Shown piece after piece: positions 18,096-27,239 of a stretch of DNA of 64,000 bases. Under the pieces are notes generated by a model. That model did not search any database, was not told the origin of the DNA, and was given only the letters and a program-made list of their open reading frames with translations. Source of the DNA: Asaia bogorensis (lineage in GTDB: Bacteria; Pseudomonadota; Alphaproteobacteria; Acetobacterales; Acetobacteraceae). A program made the position numbers and the translations under genes. Each line of letters starts with the position of its first letter. The stretch's first letter is position 1. Location: positions 124,001-188,000 of the forward strand of contig NZ_UEGO01000031.1 of assembly GCF_900465345.1 (NCBI RefSeq), read 5' to 3'.

Positions 18096-20741
18096 ATGAC
18101 GACCCCCGCGATTACGGGTGCAATCCCCTCTGCCGAGGGGGCGACGCCTGCCATGGCGCAGTGGTTTTCCCTCAAGGCGCAGGAACCCGATGCGCTGCTG
18201 TTTTTCCGTATGGGCGATTTCTACGAGCTTTTTTTCGCCGATGCCGAAACGGCATCGATGGCACTCGATATCAGCCTGACCACACGGGGCAAGCATAACG
18301 AAGAGCCGATCCCCATGTGCGGCGTTCCGGTTGCGGCCGCCCCGGCCTATCTCGCCCGCCTGATTCGTCGCGGCTTTCGTGTGGCTGTGGCGGAGCAGAC
18401 CGAAGCTGCGCGCAAGGCGGGTGATCCTCCCCAGAAAGGCCCCCTGTCGCGGGCTATCGTGCGTCTTGTCACGGCAGGGACGCTGACCGAAGACGAATTG
18501 CTTGAGGCCGATCGCCCCAACCTTCTCTTCGCCCTTTCCGCCCCCGCTCGCAAACCGCGCGCCAGCGATGCGTGCGGCGCGGCCTGGATCGATATCTCGA
18601 CCGGATCGTTTGAAACCACGGCGCTGCCGCGCACCCAGATCGAGGAGTTGCTCGCCCGCCTCGACCCGTCGGAAATCCTTGCTGACCCGGCACTTGTCCC
18701 GGAACCCTTCGCGCTGCGCGTCGCCCCCAACATGGTTCCGCCCGGCATCGACTCAGCACGGACGCGCATGGCGCAGATTTTTGAAGTCCCTCAAATCAGC
18801 ATTCTGGGCGACTTCACCGACGAGGAGATCCGTGCAGGCGCCCTGGTGCTTGATTATGTGCGTCGCAGCCAGGCCGGTGCGATGCCCCGTATCGCCCGCC
18901 CCCTAAGACGGGATGATTCCGAGACGCTGGGTCTCGATCCTGCAACACGCGCCAGCCTCGATCTCGTGCAGGCCAGAGACGGCACAACCACCCATACGCT
19001 TTTTTCGGCGGTGGATCGCTGTGTCAGCGCAGCCGGGCAACGCCTGCTCGCCCAGTGGATTGCAGCCCCCTCTACCGATCTGACGCTCATCCAGAGCCGC
19101 CAGGAAGGCTGGCGCTGGATTGGTGCCCAGCCAGGGCTGATGGAGGCGATAACGCCCATCCTGCGGCGCAGTCCTGATCTTGCCCGCGCCTTGGGCCGCC
19201 TTTCGGCGGGGCGCGGCCTGCCGCGTGATCTGGCTGCCACACGTGATTTGCTGCAAGCGGCTGACGCGCTCGTGGCGTTGCTCGAACCGGTTTGCGACGA
19301 TGCAACGCCTTCGCTCATCCGGGCGCTTTTCGCCGGGCTGTACGGCCGCGCCGATGCCCTGCTGGAGACGCTTGAAAAAGCCCTGTCAGACTCCCTGCCC
19401 GCCCGTATCGAGGATGGCGGGGTTATCGCCACCGGCTATGATGCCGATCTCGATCGTTATCGTGGCCTGCGTGACGACAGCAAACGTACCCTTGCAGCGC
19501 TTCAGCAGAGCTATGCCGAGAGATTCGGCGTTGCCACGCTCAAGATAAAACATCACGCGCAACTGGGTTACATCATCGAGACCTCGGCGCTGCATGGGGC
19601 GAGGCTTAAGGATTGCCCCGAGCTTTCCTTCAGGCAGGGCACGGCCAATCTGGTGCGGTTCACCACAGAGGAACTGCTCGACCTCGACCGGGCTATTCTG
19701 GAGGCCGCCGACCGCGCCGGTGCGCTGGAGCGTCGTCTGTTCGCCGCGCTGGTTGCCGAGACTGTCTCGCATCCTGCCCTGCCGGAACTGGCGGAGCTTT
19801 TTGCGCTGGCCGATGTGCTGACTGGCTCTGCGCGACTGGCGCAGGGTGGCACCTGGTGCAGTCCCGAGATGACGCAGGATCAGAGCTTTGCGCTCAAGGC
19901 CTGCCGTCACCCTGTAGTTGAGGCGGCCCTGGACCGTGCCACGCGCTTCATCCCCAATGACTGCCACCTACCGCCCGACCAACGCGTGATGCTGTTGACC
20001 GGGCCCAACATGGCCGGCAAATCGACCTTCCTGCGCCAAACGGCCCTCGCCGTTATCCTCGCCCAGGCCGGTCTGCCCGTTCCTGCTGAGAAAGCCCGTA
20101 TCGGCATCGTCGATCGCCTGTTCTCGCGTGTGGGCGCTGCTGATGATCTCGCGCGCGGACGCTCGACCTTCATGGTTGAAATGACTGAGACAGCCGCCAT
20201 CCTGCGTCAGGCCGGGCCGCGCTCCCTTGTCGTGGTGGACGAGATCGGCCGCGGCACCTCCACGCTGGACGGGCTTGCCATCGCCTGGGCCACGCTTGAG
20301 GCGCTTCACTCGCAGCTTGGCTCACGCACTATCTTCGCCACGCATTTTCATGAGCTGTGCAGCCTGTCCGATTCGATGCCCCGGCTCACACCGTTCACCA
20401 TGGCGGTGCGCGAATGGCAGGGCGAGGTGATTTTCCAGCATGAGGTGCGCAAAGGCTCGGCACGCAAGAGCTGGGGGGTGCACGTGGCCCAGCTGGCAGG
20501 CGTTCCGCTACCGGTCGTGCAGCGTGCCACGCGCCTGCTGGCAGCCCTTGAGCGCGATCAGGGGCGCAGTGGGCCGCAACTCCCACTATTTGAGGCCGCC
20601 CCGCCTCCCCCTGTGGCGAAAGATCACCTGCGTGAAGCGTTGGAGACGATCGACCCCGATACCCTCTCGCCGCGCGACGCTTTGGAGGCCCTCTACGCGC
20701 TTCGTAAACTTGCGCTTGAAACAAAGAACGATTTGACCTGA
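18096..20741 (+). CDS. mutS: DNA mismatch repair protein MutS
   Basis: Recognises base mismatches and small loops and recruits MutL. The mismatch-reading motif GDFYELF has the conserved Phe and Glu at residues 42 and 44. The ATPase domain shows Walker A GPNMAGKST near 636-644, Walker B LVVVDEIGRGTST about 75 residues later, and the ATHFHEL motif. About 881 residues, normal length. The start is uncertain: ATG 18096 has a weak ribosome-binding site, and an in-frame GTG at 18066 would add ten residues. glnD follows 48 bases downstream on the same strand. Confidence 0.96.
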   Translation: MTTPAITGAIPSAEGATPAMAQWFSLKAQEPDALLFFRMGDFYELFFADAETASMALDISLTTRGKHNEEPIPMCGVPVAAAPAYLARLIRRGFRVAVAEQTEAARKAGDPPQKGPLSRAIVRLVTAGTLTEDELLEADRPNLLFALSAPARKPRASDACGAAWIDISTGSFETTALPRTQIEELLARLDPSEILADPALVPEPFALRVAPNMVPPGIDSARTRMAQIFEVPQISILGDFTDEEIRAGALVLDYVRRSQAGAMPRIARPLRRDDSETLGLDPATRASLDLVQARDGTTTHTLFSAVDRCVSAAGQRLLAQWIAAPSTDLTLIQSRQEGWRWIGAQPGLMEAITPILRRSPDLARALGRLSAGRGLPRDLAATRDLLQAADALVALLEPVCDDATPSLIRALFAGLYGRADALLETLEKALSDSLPARIEDGGVIATGYDADLDRYRGLRDDSKRTLAALQQSYAERFGVATLKIKHHAQLGYIIETSALHGARLKDCPELSFRQGTANLVRFTTEELLDLDRAILEAADRAGALERRLFAALVAETVSHPALPELAELFALADVLTGSARLAQGGTWCSPEMTQDQSFALKACRHPVVEAALDRATRFIPNDCHLPPDQRVMLLTGPNMAGKSTFLRQTALAVILAQAGLPVPAEKARIGIVDRLFSRVGAADDLARGRSTFMVEMTETAAILRQAGPRSLVVVDEIGRGTSTLDGLAIAWATLEALHSQLGSRTIFATHFHELCSLSDSMPRLTPFTMAVREWQGEVIFQHEVRKGSARKSWGVHVAQLAGVPLPVVQRATRLLAALERDQGRSGPQLPLFEAAPPPPVAKDHLREALETIDPDTLSPRDALEALYALRKLALETKNDLT

Positions 20742-20789
20742 AGATAGCAAATTCAGGTATTCCTTAACGCCCCTGACCGACGGATCTTA

Positions 20790-23597
20790 ATGCGCGAACC
20801 CTTCTCCCTCCTTGAAACCGACATGCAGTCAGCCCTGACCACGGCCCTCGACCGTGTGCGTCAGCCGGATGGCTCTGTTTCACGCGAGGATGCCGTCAGC
20901 CTCTTCCGCCGTCATATCGGTCGTCATCACGGCGAGATCCGCAGGCTTTTCGAGGGGCGCCAGCTCAAGGGCATTGCTGCCGCGTCAACTCTGGCGCAGC
21001 TGATGGATGGAGCCATCGCGAGCCTTTTCGACCTCTCCCGCGCGGCGGCCAAGGCCCCGGCAGACGGCCTCAGCCTCTGCGCTACGGGTGGCTATGGCAG
21101 TGGCCTTCTTGCCCCCTATAGTGACATCGATCTGCTTTTCCTTACCGACGAGATCCCCGCGCCTGAAACGACAGCGCAGATCGAATACATGCTGTATTTC
21201 CTGTGGGATCTGGGCGTTCGTGTGGGTCATGCCACGCGGTCCATTGAAGGCTGCCTGCAAGCGGCTGCTGAAGATCTGACCATACGCACCACCCTTCTGG
21301 ATGCGCGACGGATCACCGGGGCAGAGCGCCTGTCCGTCGAACTCGGTGCGCGTTTCAGCCGAAGCGAAGCAAACGCCCTGTCTTTCATCCATGACAAGAT
21401 CGACGAGCGCGAGAAACGTCACAAACGTTTTGGCGACAACCCCTATATGGTTGAGCCGAACATCAAGGAGGGACGCGGCGGCCTGCGTGACCTCCAGACC
21501 CTGAACTGGATGACGCGGGTCTTTCAGGACAGCAGCGACATCAACCCCGCCCATCCTCACCGCCCGCACGAACCCGTTTTCACGACACTGGGGCTCCTGA
21601 CCGAGCAGGAAGCCAACCGCGCCCGTCGCGCCTGGAATTTCCTCTGGACCATCAGGCTGCATCTTCATTACATCGCCGGAAGGGCTGACGAGCGTCTGGC
21701 CTTTGACGTCCAGCCTGTCATTGGCGGCCGTATGGGCTATGCCGGTCATGGACGGCAACAGGGCGTCGAGCGCTTCATGCGCCACTACTTCCTCACCACG
21801 CGTGAGGTCATGCGCCTGACCCGTATCCTCGAACCCAGCATCATGGAACGCCTGCAAGGCCCTGTTCGCGAGGCCCCCTATCAGGGAACGACCCTGACGC
21901 CTGCAGATGCCAGCCATTTCCGACTGATCAATGACCAGATTGCGCCCGCGGATGCGCAGTGCTTCGAGAACGATCCGCGCCTGATGGTCCGGATGCTCGA
22001 TGCGGCATTCCAGGACAATCTGGAACTGCATCCGACCGCCATCCAGCAACTCATACGTAATGAGCGCCGGATCGCCTCGCTGCGTGACGACCCGATGACC
22101 ATGCGGGTGTTTCTGTCGCTTCTCATGCGCCCGACAGAGATGAACCGGGAACATGCCCGCCCCAGCGGCGCAGACTGGCTCACCATTCTCAACGATACTG
22201 GATTTCTTGGCGCGTTGCTGCCTGACTGGTCGCGTATCGTCGGGCAGATGCAGTTCGATACCTATCATATCTATACGGTCGATGAGCATAATATCGAGGC
22301 CGTGCGTATGCTTGGCTGGATCGAGGCCGGGGCCATGGCGGATGAAATTCCGCTCGTTTACGATCTGGCTCGCGACATGCAGTCGCGTCGCGCCATGTAT
22401 GTCGCCACGCTTTTGCACGACGTTGCCAAGGGGCGCGGTGGCGATCACTCGGTCCTGGGTGCGGAGGTGGCACAGCATGTCTGTCCGCAGCTCGGACTGG
22501 ATGCCGAAGAGACCGAGACGGTCTCATGGCTCATCCTGCATCACCTGCTTCTGAGCCAGACTGCTTTCCGTCGCGATATTGACGACCCGCGCACCATTCT
22601 CGACCTCGCGGACATCATCCAGTCTCCAGAACGCCTCCGCCTGCTGCTGTTGCTCACCATTGCCGATATGCGTGCCGTAAGCCCGAATGTCTGGAATGCC
22701 TGGAAGGCGACCCTGCTGCGCGAGCTCTACAGCCGCGTTGCCGAGGTTCTCGAAGGAGGCCTGGCAGCCACAGAGCGCGACGAGCGTGTGAGTCATGCGA
22801 AGGAACTGGTGCGTGACGGCCTGCTTCAGCAGGGTGTCGCCGCCGATCAGGCCGAGCACTTCCTGACCCTGGGCTATGCCGGTTACTGGCTGGGCTTTGA
22901 CGCTGATACCCATATCCGCCACGCACGACTGGTTCTGGATTCCGAAATCCATTCGGCACCGCTGACAATCGAAGCGACCCCTATCCCTCAGCGCGACGTC
23001 ACCGAAATCACCATTTTCAGCGCCGACCATTCCGGGCTCTTCTCGCAGATCGCCGGAGGGCTCGCCGTTGCCGGGGCTTCGATCGTCGATGCGCGCATCC
23101 ATACGCTCAGCGACGGTATGGCGCTCGATACGTTCTGGGTTCAGGACAGCAATGGACGCGCCTTTGACACGCCGCTGCAACTGGCGCGCCTGAACAGTCT
23201 GATCGAGCAGGCTCTTTCGAGCCGCCTCGCCATCGGTGCTGAACTCGACCGCCTTGCCGATCAACGCGCGACACGCCGCATGAGAGCCATCCATGTCCCG
23301 GCCCGCGTCGTGATCGACAACCGCGCGTCGGAGCGTCACACGATCATCGAAATCAACGGGCGCGACCGCCCCGGACTGCTATACGATATCACCCGCACCA
23401 TCAGTGAGCAGTCACTGCAGATTTCCTCAGCACATATCACGACCTATGGCATGCGGGCGGTCGACGTTTTCTATGTGCGCGATCTGGTGGGGACAAAGGT
23501 CACCTCCGAAACCCGTATGGCGGAAATCCGTACTGCCTTGCTGGCAACCATGAATCAGGATGATACCACCCGACCGCTCAAGCCCGTCGCTGCCTGA
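20790..23597 (+). CDS. glnD: Bifunctional PII uridylyltransferase/uridylyl-removing enzyme
   Basis: Senses nitrogen status through glutamine and adds or removes UMP on PII proteins. Four parts are visible. The nucleotidyltransferase domain has GGYGSGLLAPYSDIDLL, with its aspartates at residues 112 and 114. A central helical linker contains EPNIKEGRGGLRDLQTL. The HD domain has LLHDVAKGRGGDHS near 541. Two C-terminal ACT domains (about 730-815 and 845-925) include EINGRDRPGLLYDITRTI. 935 residues is normal. The first ATG at 20790 is used; 20823 is an alternative. A hairpin follows the gene. Confidence 0.96.
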   Translation: MREPFSLLETDMQSALTTALDRVRQPDGSVSREDAVSLFRRHIGRHHGEIRRLFEGRQLKGIAAASTLAQLMDGAIASLFDLSRAAAKAPADGLSLCATGGYGSGLLAPYSDIDLLFLTDEIPAPETTAQIEYMLYFLWDLGVRVGHATRSIEGCLQAAAEDLTIRTTLLDARRITGAERLSVELGARFSRSEANALSFIHDKIDEREKRHKRFGDNPYMVEPNIKEGRGGLRDLQTLNWMTRVFQDSSDINPAHPHRPHEPVFTTLGLLTEQEANRARRAWNFLWTIRLHLHYIAGRADERLAFDVQPVIGGRMGYAGHGRQQGVERFMRHYFLTTREVMRLTRILEPSIMERLQGPVREAPYQGTTLTPADASHFRLINDQIAPADAQCFENDPRLMVRMLDAAFQDNLELHPTAIQQLIRNERRIASLRDDPMTMRVFLSLLMRPTEMNREHARPSGADWLTILNDTGFLGALLPDWSRIVGQMQFDTYHIYTVDEHNIEAVRMLGWIEAGAMADEIPLVYDLARDMQSRRAMYVATLLHDVAKGRGGDHSVLGAEVAQHVCPQLGLDAEETETVSWLILHHLLLSQTAFRRDIDDPRTILDLADIIQSPERLRLLLLLTIADMRAVSPNVWNAWKATLLRELYSRVAEVLEGGLAATERDERVSHAKELVRDGLLQQGVAADQAEHFLTLGYAGYWLGFDADTHIRHARLVLDSEIHSAPLTIEATPIPQRDVTEITIFSADHSGLFSQIAGGLAVAGASIVDARIHTLSDGMALDTFWVQDSNGRAFDTPLQLARLNSLIEQALSSRLAIGAELDRLADQRATRRMRAIHVPARVVIDNRASERHTIIEINGRDRPGLLYDITRTISEQSLQISSAHITTYGMRAVDVFYVRDLVGTKVTSETRMAEIRTALLATMNQDDTTRPLKPVAA

Positions 23598-23603
23598 GCG
23601 ATA

Positions 23604-23633
23604 GCGCGCCTCGGGGATACCGGTTAGGCGCGC
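23604..23633. terminator. Hairpin between convergent glnD and TPR gene
   Basis: An 8-bp stem GCGCGCCT/AGGCGCGC with a 14-base loop starts 7 bases after glnD and ends 6 bases before the TPR gene's stop. It is placed to serve both convergent genes. No T-run. Confidence 0.5.
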
Positions 23634-23639
23634 CGATGT

Positions 23640-25475
23640 TCAGAGCGCCTGTTTCTCGCATCCCCTGTCACGCAGGGCCTGAGCGACGCGTGTCACCACC
23701 ACAGGCCACGCCTCCGCAGGCGGTGCGTGATCGACAGGGCGGAACACCCGTGTCCTCGCGTACCATTCAGGCCCCTGCCAGCGCCAGTCTCCCCCGACGC
23801 GGTCGAGAAGCCAGAGCTCCATGCCCGCCGATCCCGCCACATGAGCCAGCAGGCTATCCACGCCGATGATCAGCTCGCATCGGGCCATTTCCCTTGCTGT
23901 GTCGAGCAACGTAGGACCAACGCCCTGCGCCATGCCAAATGACGGGTCCGCCGCACGCTCTCTTTCAGCCTGAAAGCTGACAAACTCATAACCGGGCACA
24001 GCGACCAGCGGCGCGAGCATCGAAACAGGTAGGGAACGCCGCGCATTGAAGCGATAGGTCGGACTCCCCGCATGAAAAATACCCACGCGGCCTGGCTCGG
24101 GCGCAACCCCGAGATCAAGGATCGGCTTTGCGTCGATGTGCTCCACACCCAGTACGTAAGGGAGGCTCAGCATCGGGCAAAAGAGCGTTGCCTCGCCTTC
24201 AAGAACGACACGACCCGAACGAAGGAGTGGCGCAACGGATGGCATGGCGCGAAGAAGCCCCTGAAGCGGTCCCGGTAAGGACAGAAGGAGCGGCGCCCGC
24301 TCAGCTGCCCGGGGCACGAAGCGCAGGAACTGCAACGCGTCCCCCAATCCCTGCTCGCCCTGGATGCAAACGCGTTGAGCTGTTTCCTCACCCGACCAGC
24401 GCGGCAGATCTGACGGTAGCGGTGTGAGAGCGAGCCTGTGCTCGAAATTTGCCCAGCCCTGCGCGTAATCGCCACGGGCCAGCTGAAGTACGCCCAGATT
24501 GAACCGTGCACGATGAAAGGCCAGCGCGTCTCCCGCATCATTCAGCGTTGCGTCCGTCGCTGTCGGATCGGGCACAGCCTGGAATATCTGCTCTGCTTCC
24601 TGCTCACGACCGATTTCTGCAAGAAGTGTCGCCTGGTTTCCCTTGATGCCTGCATCGTCAGGGGCAAGGGAGAGCGCTTGAGTAAACAGGCTGTCTGACT
24701 GAGCGAAAGCACCGAGCGCATGATAGACGAGGCCCAGGTTATTGAGTGTCTGCGCGCTTGGCACATCGAGCGATAAAGCTGTTTGCAGGGCGGTCAGAGC
24801 CTCGCTCATGGCACCTGCCTCGAAACACGCTGCGCCAAGGTTGGCATAGGCTGCCGCCTGTGCCTGCCGCAAAGTCTTGTCAGCGTCTCTGGCATGGGCT
24901 GTCCTGCTGTCGCAGTCAGCACCGACAGACAACCGGGCGATCAGCGCCTTGAACGTTTCGCATGCCGTCACGAAGTCGCGCTGCGCCATCAGGAAGGCAC
25001 CGCGGCGAGCGAGCAAGGGGGCCGGGTCGGCAGAAAGGGCGAGCGCCTCGCGGAACTCGCGTTCAGCCTCGTCACCCTGCCCACTGCGATACAGCAGCTC
25101 GGCGAGAAACGCCTTGCCCCTGAAATCGCGCGGCTCCAGCAGGAGAGCCACGCGACAAGCCGAGACCGCTTCTCGCAGATGTCCGGCCTCATCCAGCGCC
25201 GCAGCAAGCGTGATGTGAAAGCGCGATTTCTCGCGGTCATTCTTTTCCAGCTGAATGGCCTGCGCGGCTGAAGCAATCGCCACGCGGGGCTGCCCCAGGG
25301 CACGCGCCACGCAGGCCAGCCCATGCCACGCCCCCGCACACTCGACATCGACCGCGAGTATTTCCCGAAAGATGGCCTCCGCCTGCACAGTTTCCCCGCC
25401 TGCGAGAAGGGCAAGAGCCGTATCAATCCGTGAGGCGTGAACCCTTGAGCGCGTATCTGACATGATGCTGATCAT
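23640..25475 (-). CDS. TPR-repeat protein with GT9-like C-terminal domain
   Basis: A 611-residue protein. Residues about 1-330 are tetratricopeptide repeats (for example AGAWHGLACVARALGQPRVAIA and LNNLGLVYHALGAFAQSDSLF). The C-terminal half follows the glycosyltransferase family 9-like pattern: GEQGLGDALQFLRFVP near 375, then REMARCELIIGVDSLLAHVAGSAG and a DWRW motif near the end. Such TPR-glycosyltransferase fusions are common in alphaproteobacteria and are poorly characterised; a role in surface or protein glycosylation is inference. No signal peptide is seen. Starts at 25475 or 25463 are both possible. Confidence 0.75.
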   Translation of the reverse strand: MISIMSDTRSRVHASRIDTALALLAGGETVQAEAIFREILAVDVECAGAWHGLACVARALGQPRVAIASAAQAIQLEKNDREKSRFHITLAAALDEAGHLREAVSACRVALLLEPRDFRGKAFLAELLYRSGQGDEAEREFREALALSADPAPLLARRGAFLMAQRDFVTACETFKALIARLSVGADCDSRTAHARDADKTLRQAQAAAYANLGAACFEAGAMSEALTALQTALSLDVPSAQTLNNLGLVYHALGAFAQSDSLFTQALSLAPDDAGIKGNQATLLAEIGREQEAEQIFQAVPDPTATDATLNDAGDALAFHRARFNLGVLQLARGDYAQGWANFEHRLALTPLPSDLPRWSGEETAQRVCIQGEQGLGDALQFLRFVPRAAERAPLLLSLPGPLQGLLRAMPSVAPLLRSGRVVLEGEATLFCPMLSLPYVLGVEHIDAKPILDLGVAPEPGRVGIFHAGSPTYRFNARRSLPVSMLAPLVAVPGYEFVSFQAERERAADPSFGMAQGVGPTLLDTAREMARCELIIGVDSLLAHVAGSAGMELWLLDRVGGDWRWQGPEWYARTRVFRPVDHAPPAEAWPVVVTRVAQALRDRGCEKQAL

Positions 25476-25528
25476 GAAACGTCTGAGCGCCTGTTACAAC
25501 CGCGCGAAGCGCGCGGGTCAACGCGCAA

Positions 25529-25879
25529 TTACAGGACAAGCCCGAAGCGTGGCCCGATCCATGTCACTGCAAGGTAGAGTACGATCGTCAGCAGGCAGCC
25601 AGCACCGAGGGCGGGCCAGAACCCCACCCCGTGCCGAAGCAGCGCTGGGATAAGGAGGAACATCGGCAAGGAGGGCAGGACGTACCAGAACGTCGCCTCA
25701 GCATGATCGGCCATGTTGGCCGCATCGGGCCGGTCACGCCACAGCCAGATCATGCCCAGCACGGATACCAGCGGCAATGAGGCGATCAGCGCGCCGAAAC
25801 CGGGAAAGCGGCGCGCCACAATCGAAGCGCAAGCAATCAACACACCCGACAGGGCTGATCTGACAAACAGGGCAAGCAC
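25529..25879 (-). CDS. DUF3147-family membrane protein
   Basis: A 116-residue protein with four hydrophobic helices. The start is taken as GTG 25879, seven bases after GGGAGGA; the open frame continues upstream but that part is not membrane-like. The segment GALIASLPLVSVLGMIWLWRD, then FWYVLPSLPMFLLIPALLR, and a final short helix match the DUF3147 pattern, and the length agrees. Function of the family is unknown. It is divergent from the Yellow-like gene and lies beside the TPR gene on the same strand. Confidence 0.72.
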   Translation of the reverse strand: MLALFVRSALSGVLIACASIVARRFPGFGALIASLPLVSVLGMIWLWRDRPDAANMADHAEATFWYVLPSLPMFLLIPALLRHGVGFWPALGAGCLLTIVLYLAVTWIGPRFGLVL

Positions 25880-26027
25880 GAACCGTTCCTCCCAGGCGTG
25901 ATAGGGTGCCCCCCAATCCGCAACATATCTTCTGGCCCTTTGGCATAAGCGCCAATCCGATGGCGGCAAAATGCTGCTCTTGAAACAGATGGTTTTGCAA
26001 GGGGGCCGATTGGCCCTAAAAGGAGAC

Positions 26028-27167
26028 ATGGTTGCCTTCTCACGCTCTCTGCCCAGCCGCTTCCTGCCACCACGCCACGCGCTCAGATTCCGTTTCCGAG
26101 CGATTTCGGCCGTTGTTGGCCTAGCCTTGCTTGCCCATGCGGCACCGGCGAGAGCGTCTCATGAGCGCCCCTGGGTTGCCGATACCGAAGGCGCGCGCGT
26201 GGTTGCGACAATCGATCTGCCCGAGGCACGCCGCTGGAAACAGGCCCTCCCCCTCAAGAACAACCAGATCGTCCTGCTATGCGACGCTACGGAACAAGGC
26301 GCCGGGTCCGGAAATAACTGCCTGATGAGTCTGAGCGCAGATCAGACTTCGAAGCCCGTTGCCTCGCCCCTGACGCTTGTCTGGCCGGATGGCGGCACAG
26401 AGCCTCACGTCAACACGTCTCTCTCGCCCGTTGCCCTCGCTTACGGCACTGACGGTACGCTGTGGTTGCTCGACGGGGGCGCAGACAAGACCCCGCCGCG
26501 CCTGATCCGTTTTGACCCGACATCAGGGCGGGCCCTCCAGACGCAGGAGATCCCCGCCGAAGGGTACACGCCCCAATCACGCTTCACGGCATTCGCCGTT
26601 CATGGCGACATGGCCTATCTGGCTGATGAGGGTGGCATTGCCCTGACCGTGCTTGACTTCAGACGTCATGCGGCCACGCGGTTTTTCGCAGGCTACCCCA
26701 CGGCACGCGGGCATGTGCCCCTGACCATCGATGGCCACTCGGTACCGGGCAAGGACGGGCATCCGCTTACACGCGACCTCGCCTATCTGGCGCTCGAAAC
26801 CAACGGTCAGTGGCTGTATGAGCTGGCCCCTACCGGGCCGATCTACCGCCTCTCCGCCGATCTGCTGAACGATCCTTCCGTGACCCCGTCTGAACTCATG
26901 GAAGGGGTGACGCAATGGCGTGGCACGCCCACCGTCAGCGGGATCACGATTGATAACAAGGCCACGCTTTATCTGACCGATATCAGCGAAGGACGCGTTC
27001 TGAGTTTCGACACCGCACGGCATCCGCATATCCTTCTGTCATCGCCTGAACTGGTCGGGGCCGGTATGCCGCAATGGGCGCAGGGCGATTCCGGGCACAG
27101 CACTACGGGCGCGGGGGAGCTTTACATTCCGGTCGGATCCAGGCTGTTGCGCATTGCCCTGCCCTGA
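26028..27167 (+). CDS. Exported Yellow/major-royal-jelly-like beta-propeller protein
   Basis: A 379-residue protein starting at ATG 26028 behind AAAAGGAG. The N-terminus has an arginine-rich start, a hydrophobic stretch AVVGLALLAHAAPARA and a cleavage-like ARA-S, so it is probably exported. The body has repeated strands typical of the MRJP/Yellow family: LWLLDGG followed by PPRLIRFDPTSGRAL, QWLYELAPTGPIYRLSADLLND, and SGITIDNKATLYLTD. Bacterial members are largely uncharacterised; some propeller relatives act on lactones. A weak hairpin (27161-27176) and a T-rich tract follow the stop. The family call is by pattern. Confidence 0.7.
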   Translation: MVAFSRSLPSRFLPPRHALRFRFRAISAVVGLALLAHAAPARASHERPWVADTEGARVVATIDLPEARRWKQALPLKNNQIVLLCDATEQGAGSGNNCLMSLSADQTSKPVASPLTLVWPDGGTEPHVNTSLSPVALAYGTDGTLWLLDGGADKTPPRLIRFDPTSGRALQTQEIPAEGYTPQSRFTAFAVHGDMAYLADEGGIALTVLDFRRHAATRFFAGYPTARGHVPLTIDGHSVPGKDGHPLTRDLAYLALETNGQWLYELAPTGPIYRLSADLLNDPSVTPSELMEGVTQWRGTPTVSGITIDNKATLYLTDISEGRVLSFDTARHPHILLSSPELVGAGMPQWAQGDSGHSTTGAGELYIPVGSRLLRIALP

Positions 27168-27239
27168 AATACGGGCCATTTCTTTTTCTTCTGTTCTTTT
27201 TAGTCTTTTTCTCGCCCCCGGTTTTACAGCCAAGCAATC

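Noticed and set aside
20985-22478. Minus-strand 497-codon open frame
   Set aside because: Antisense to glnD, which has all its domains on the plus strand.
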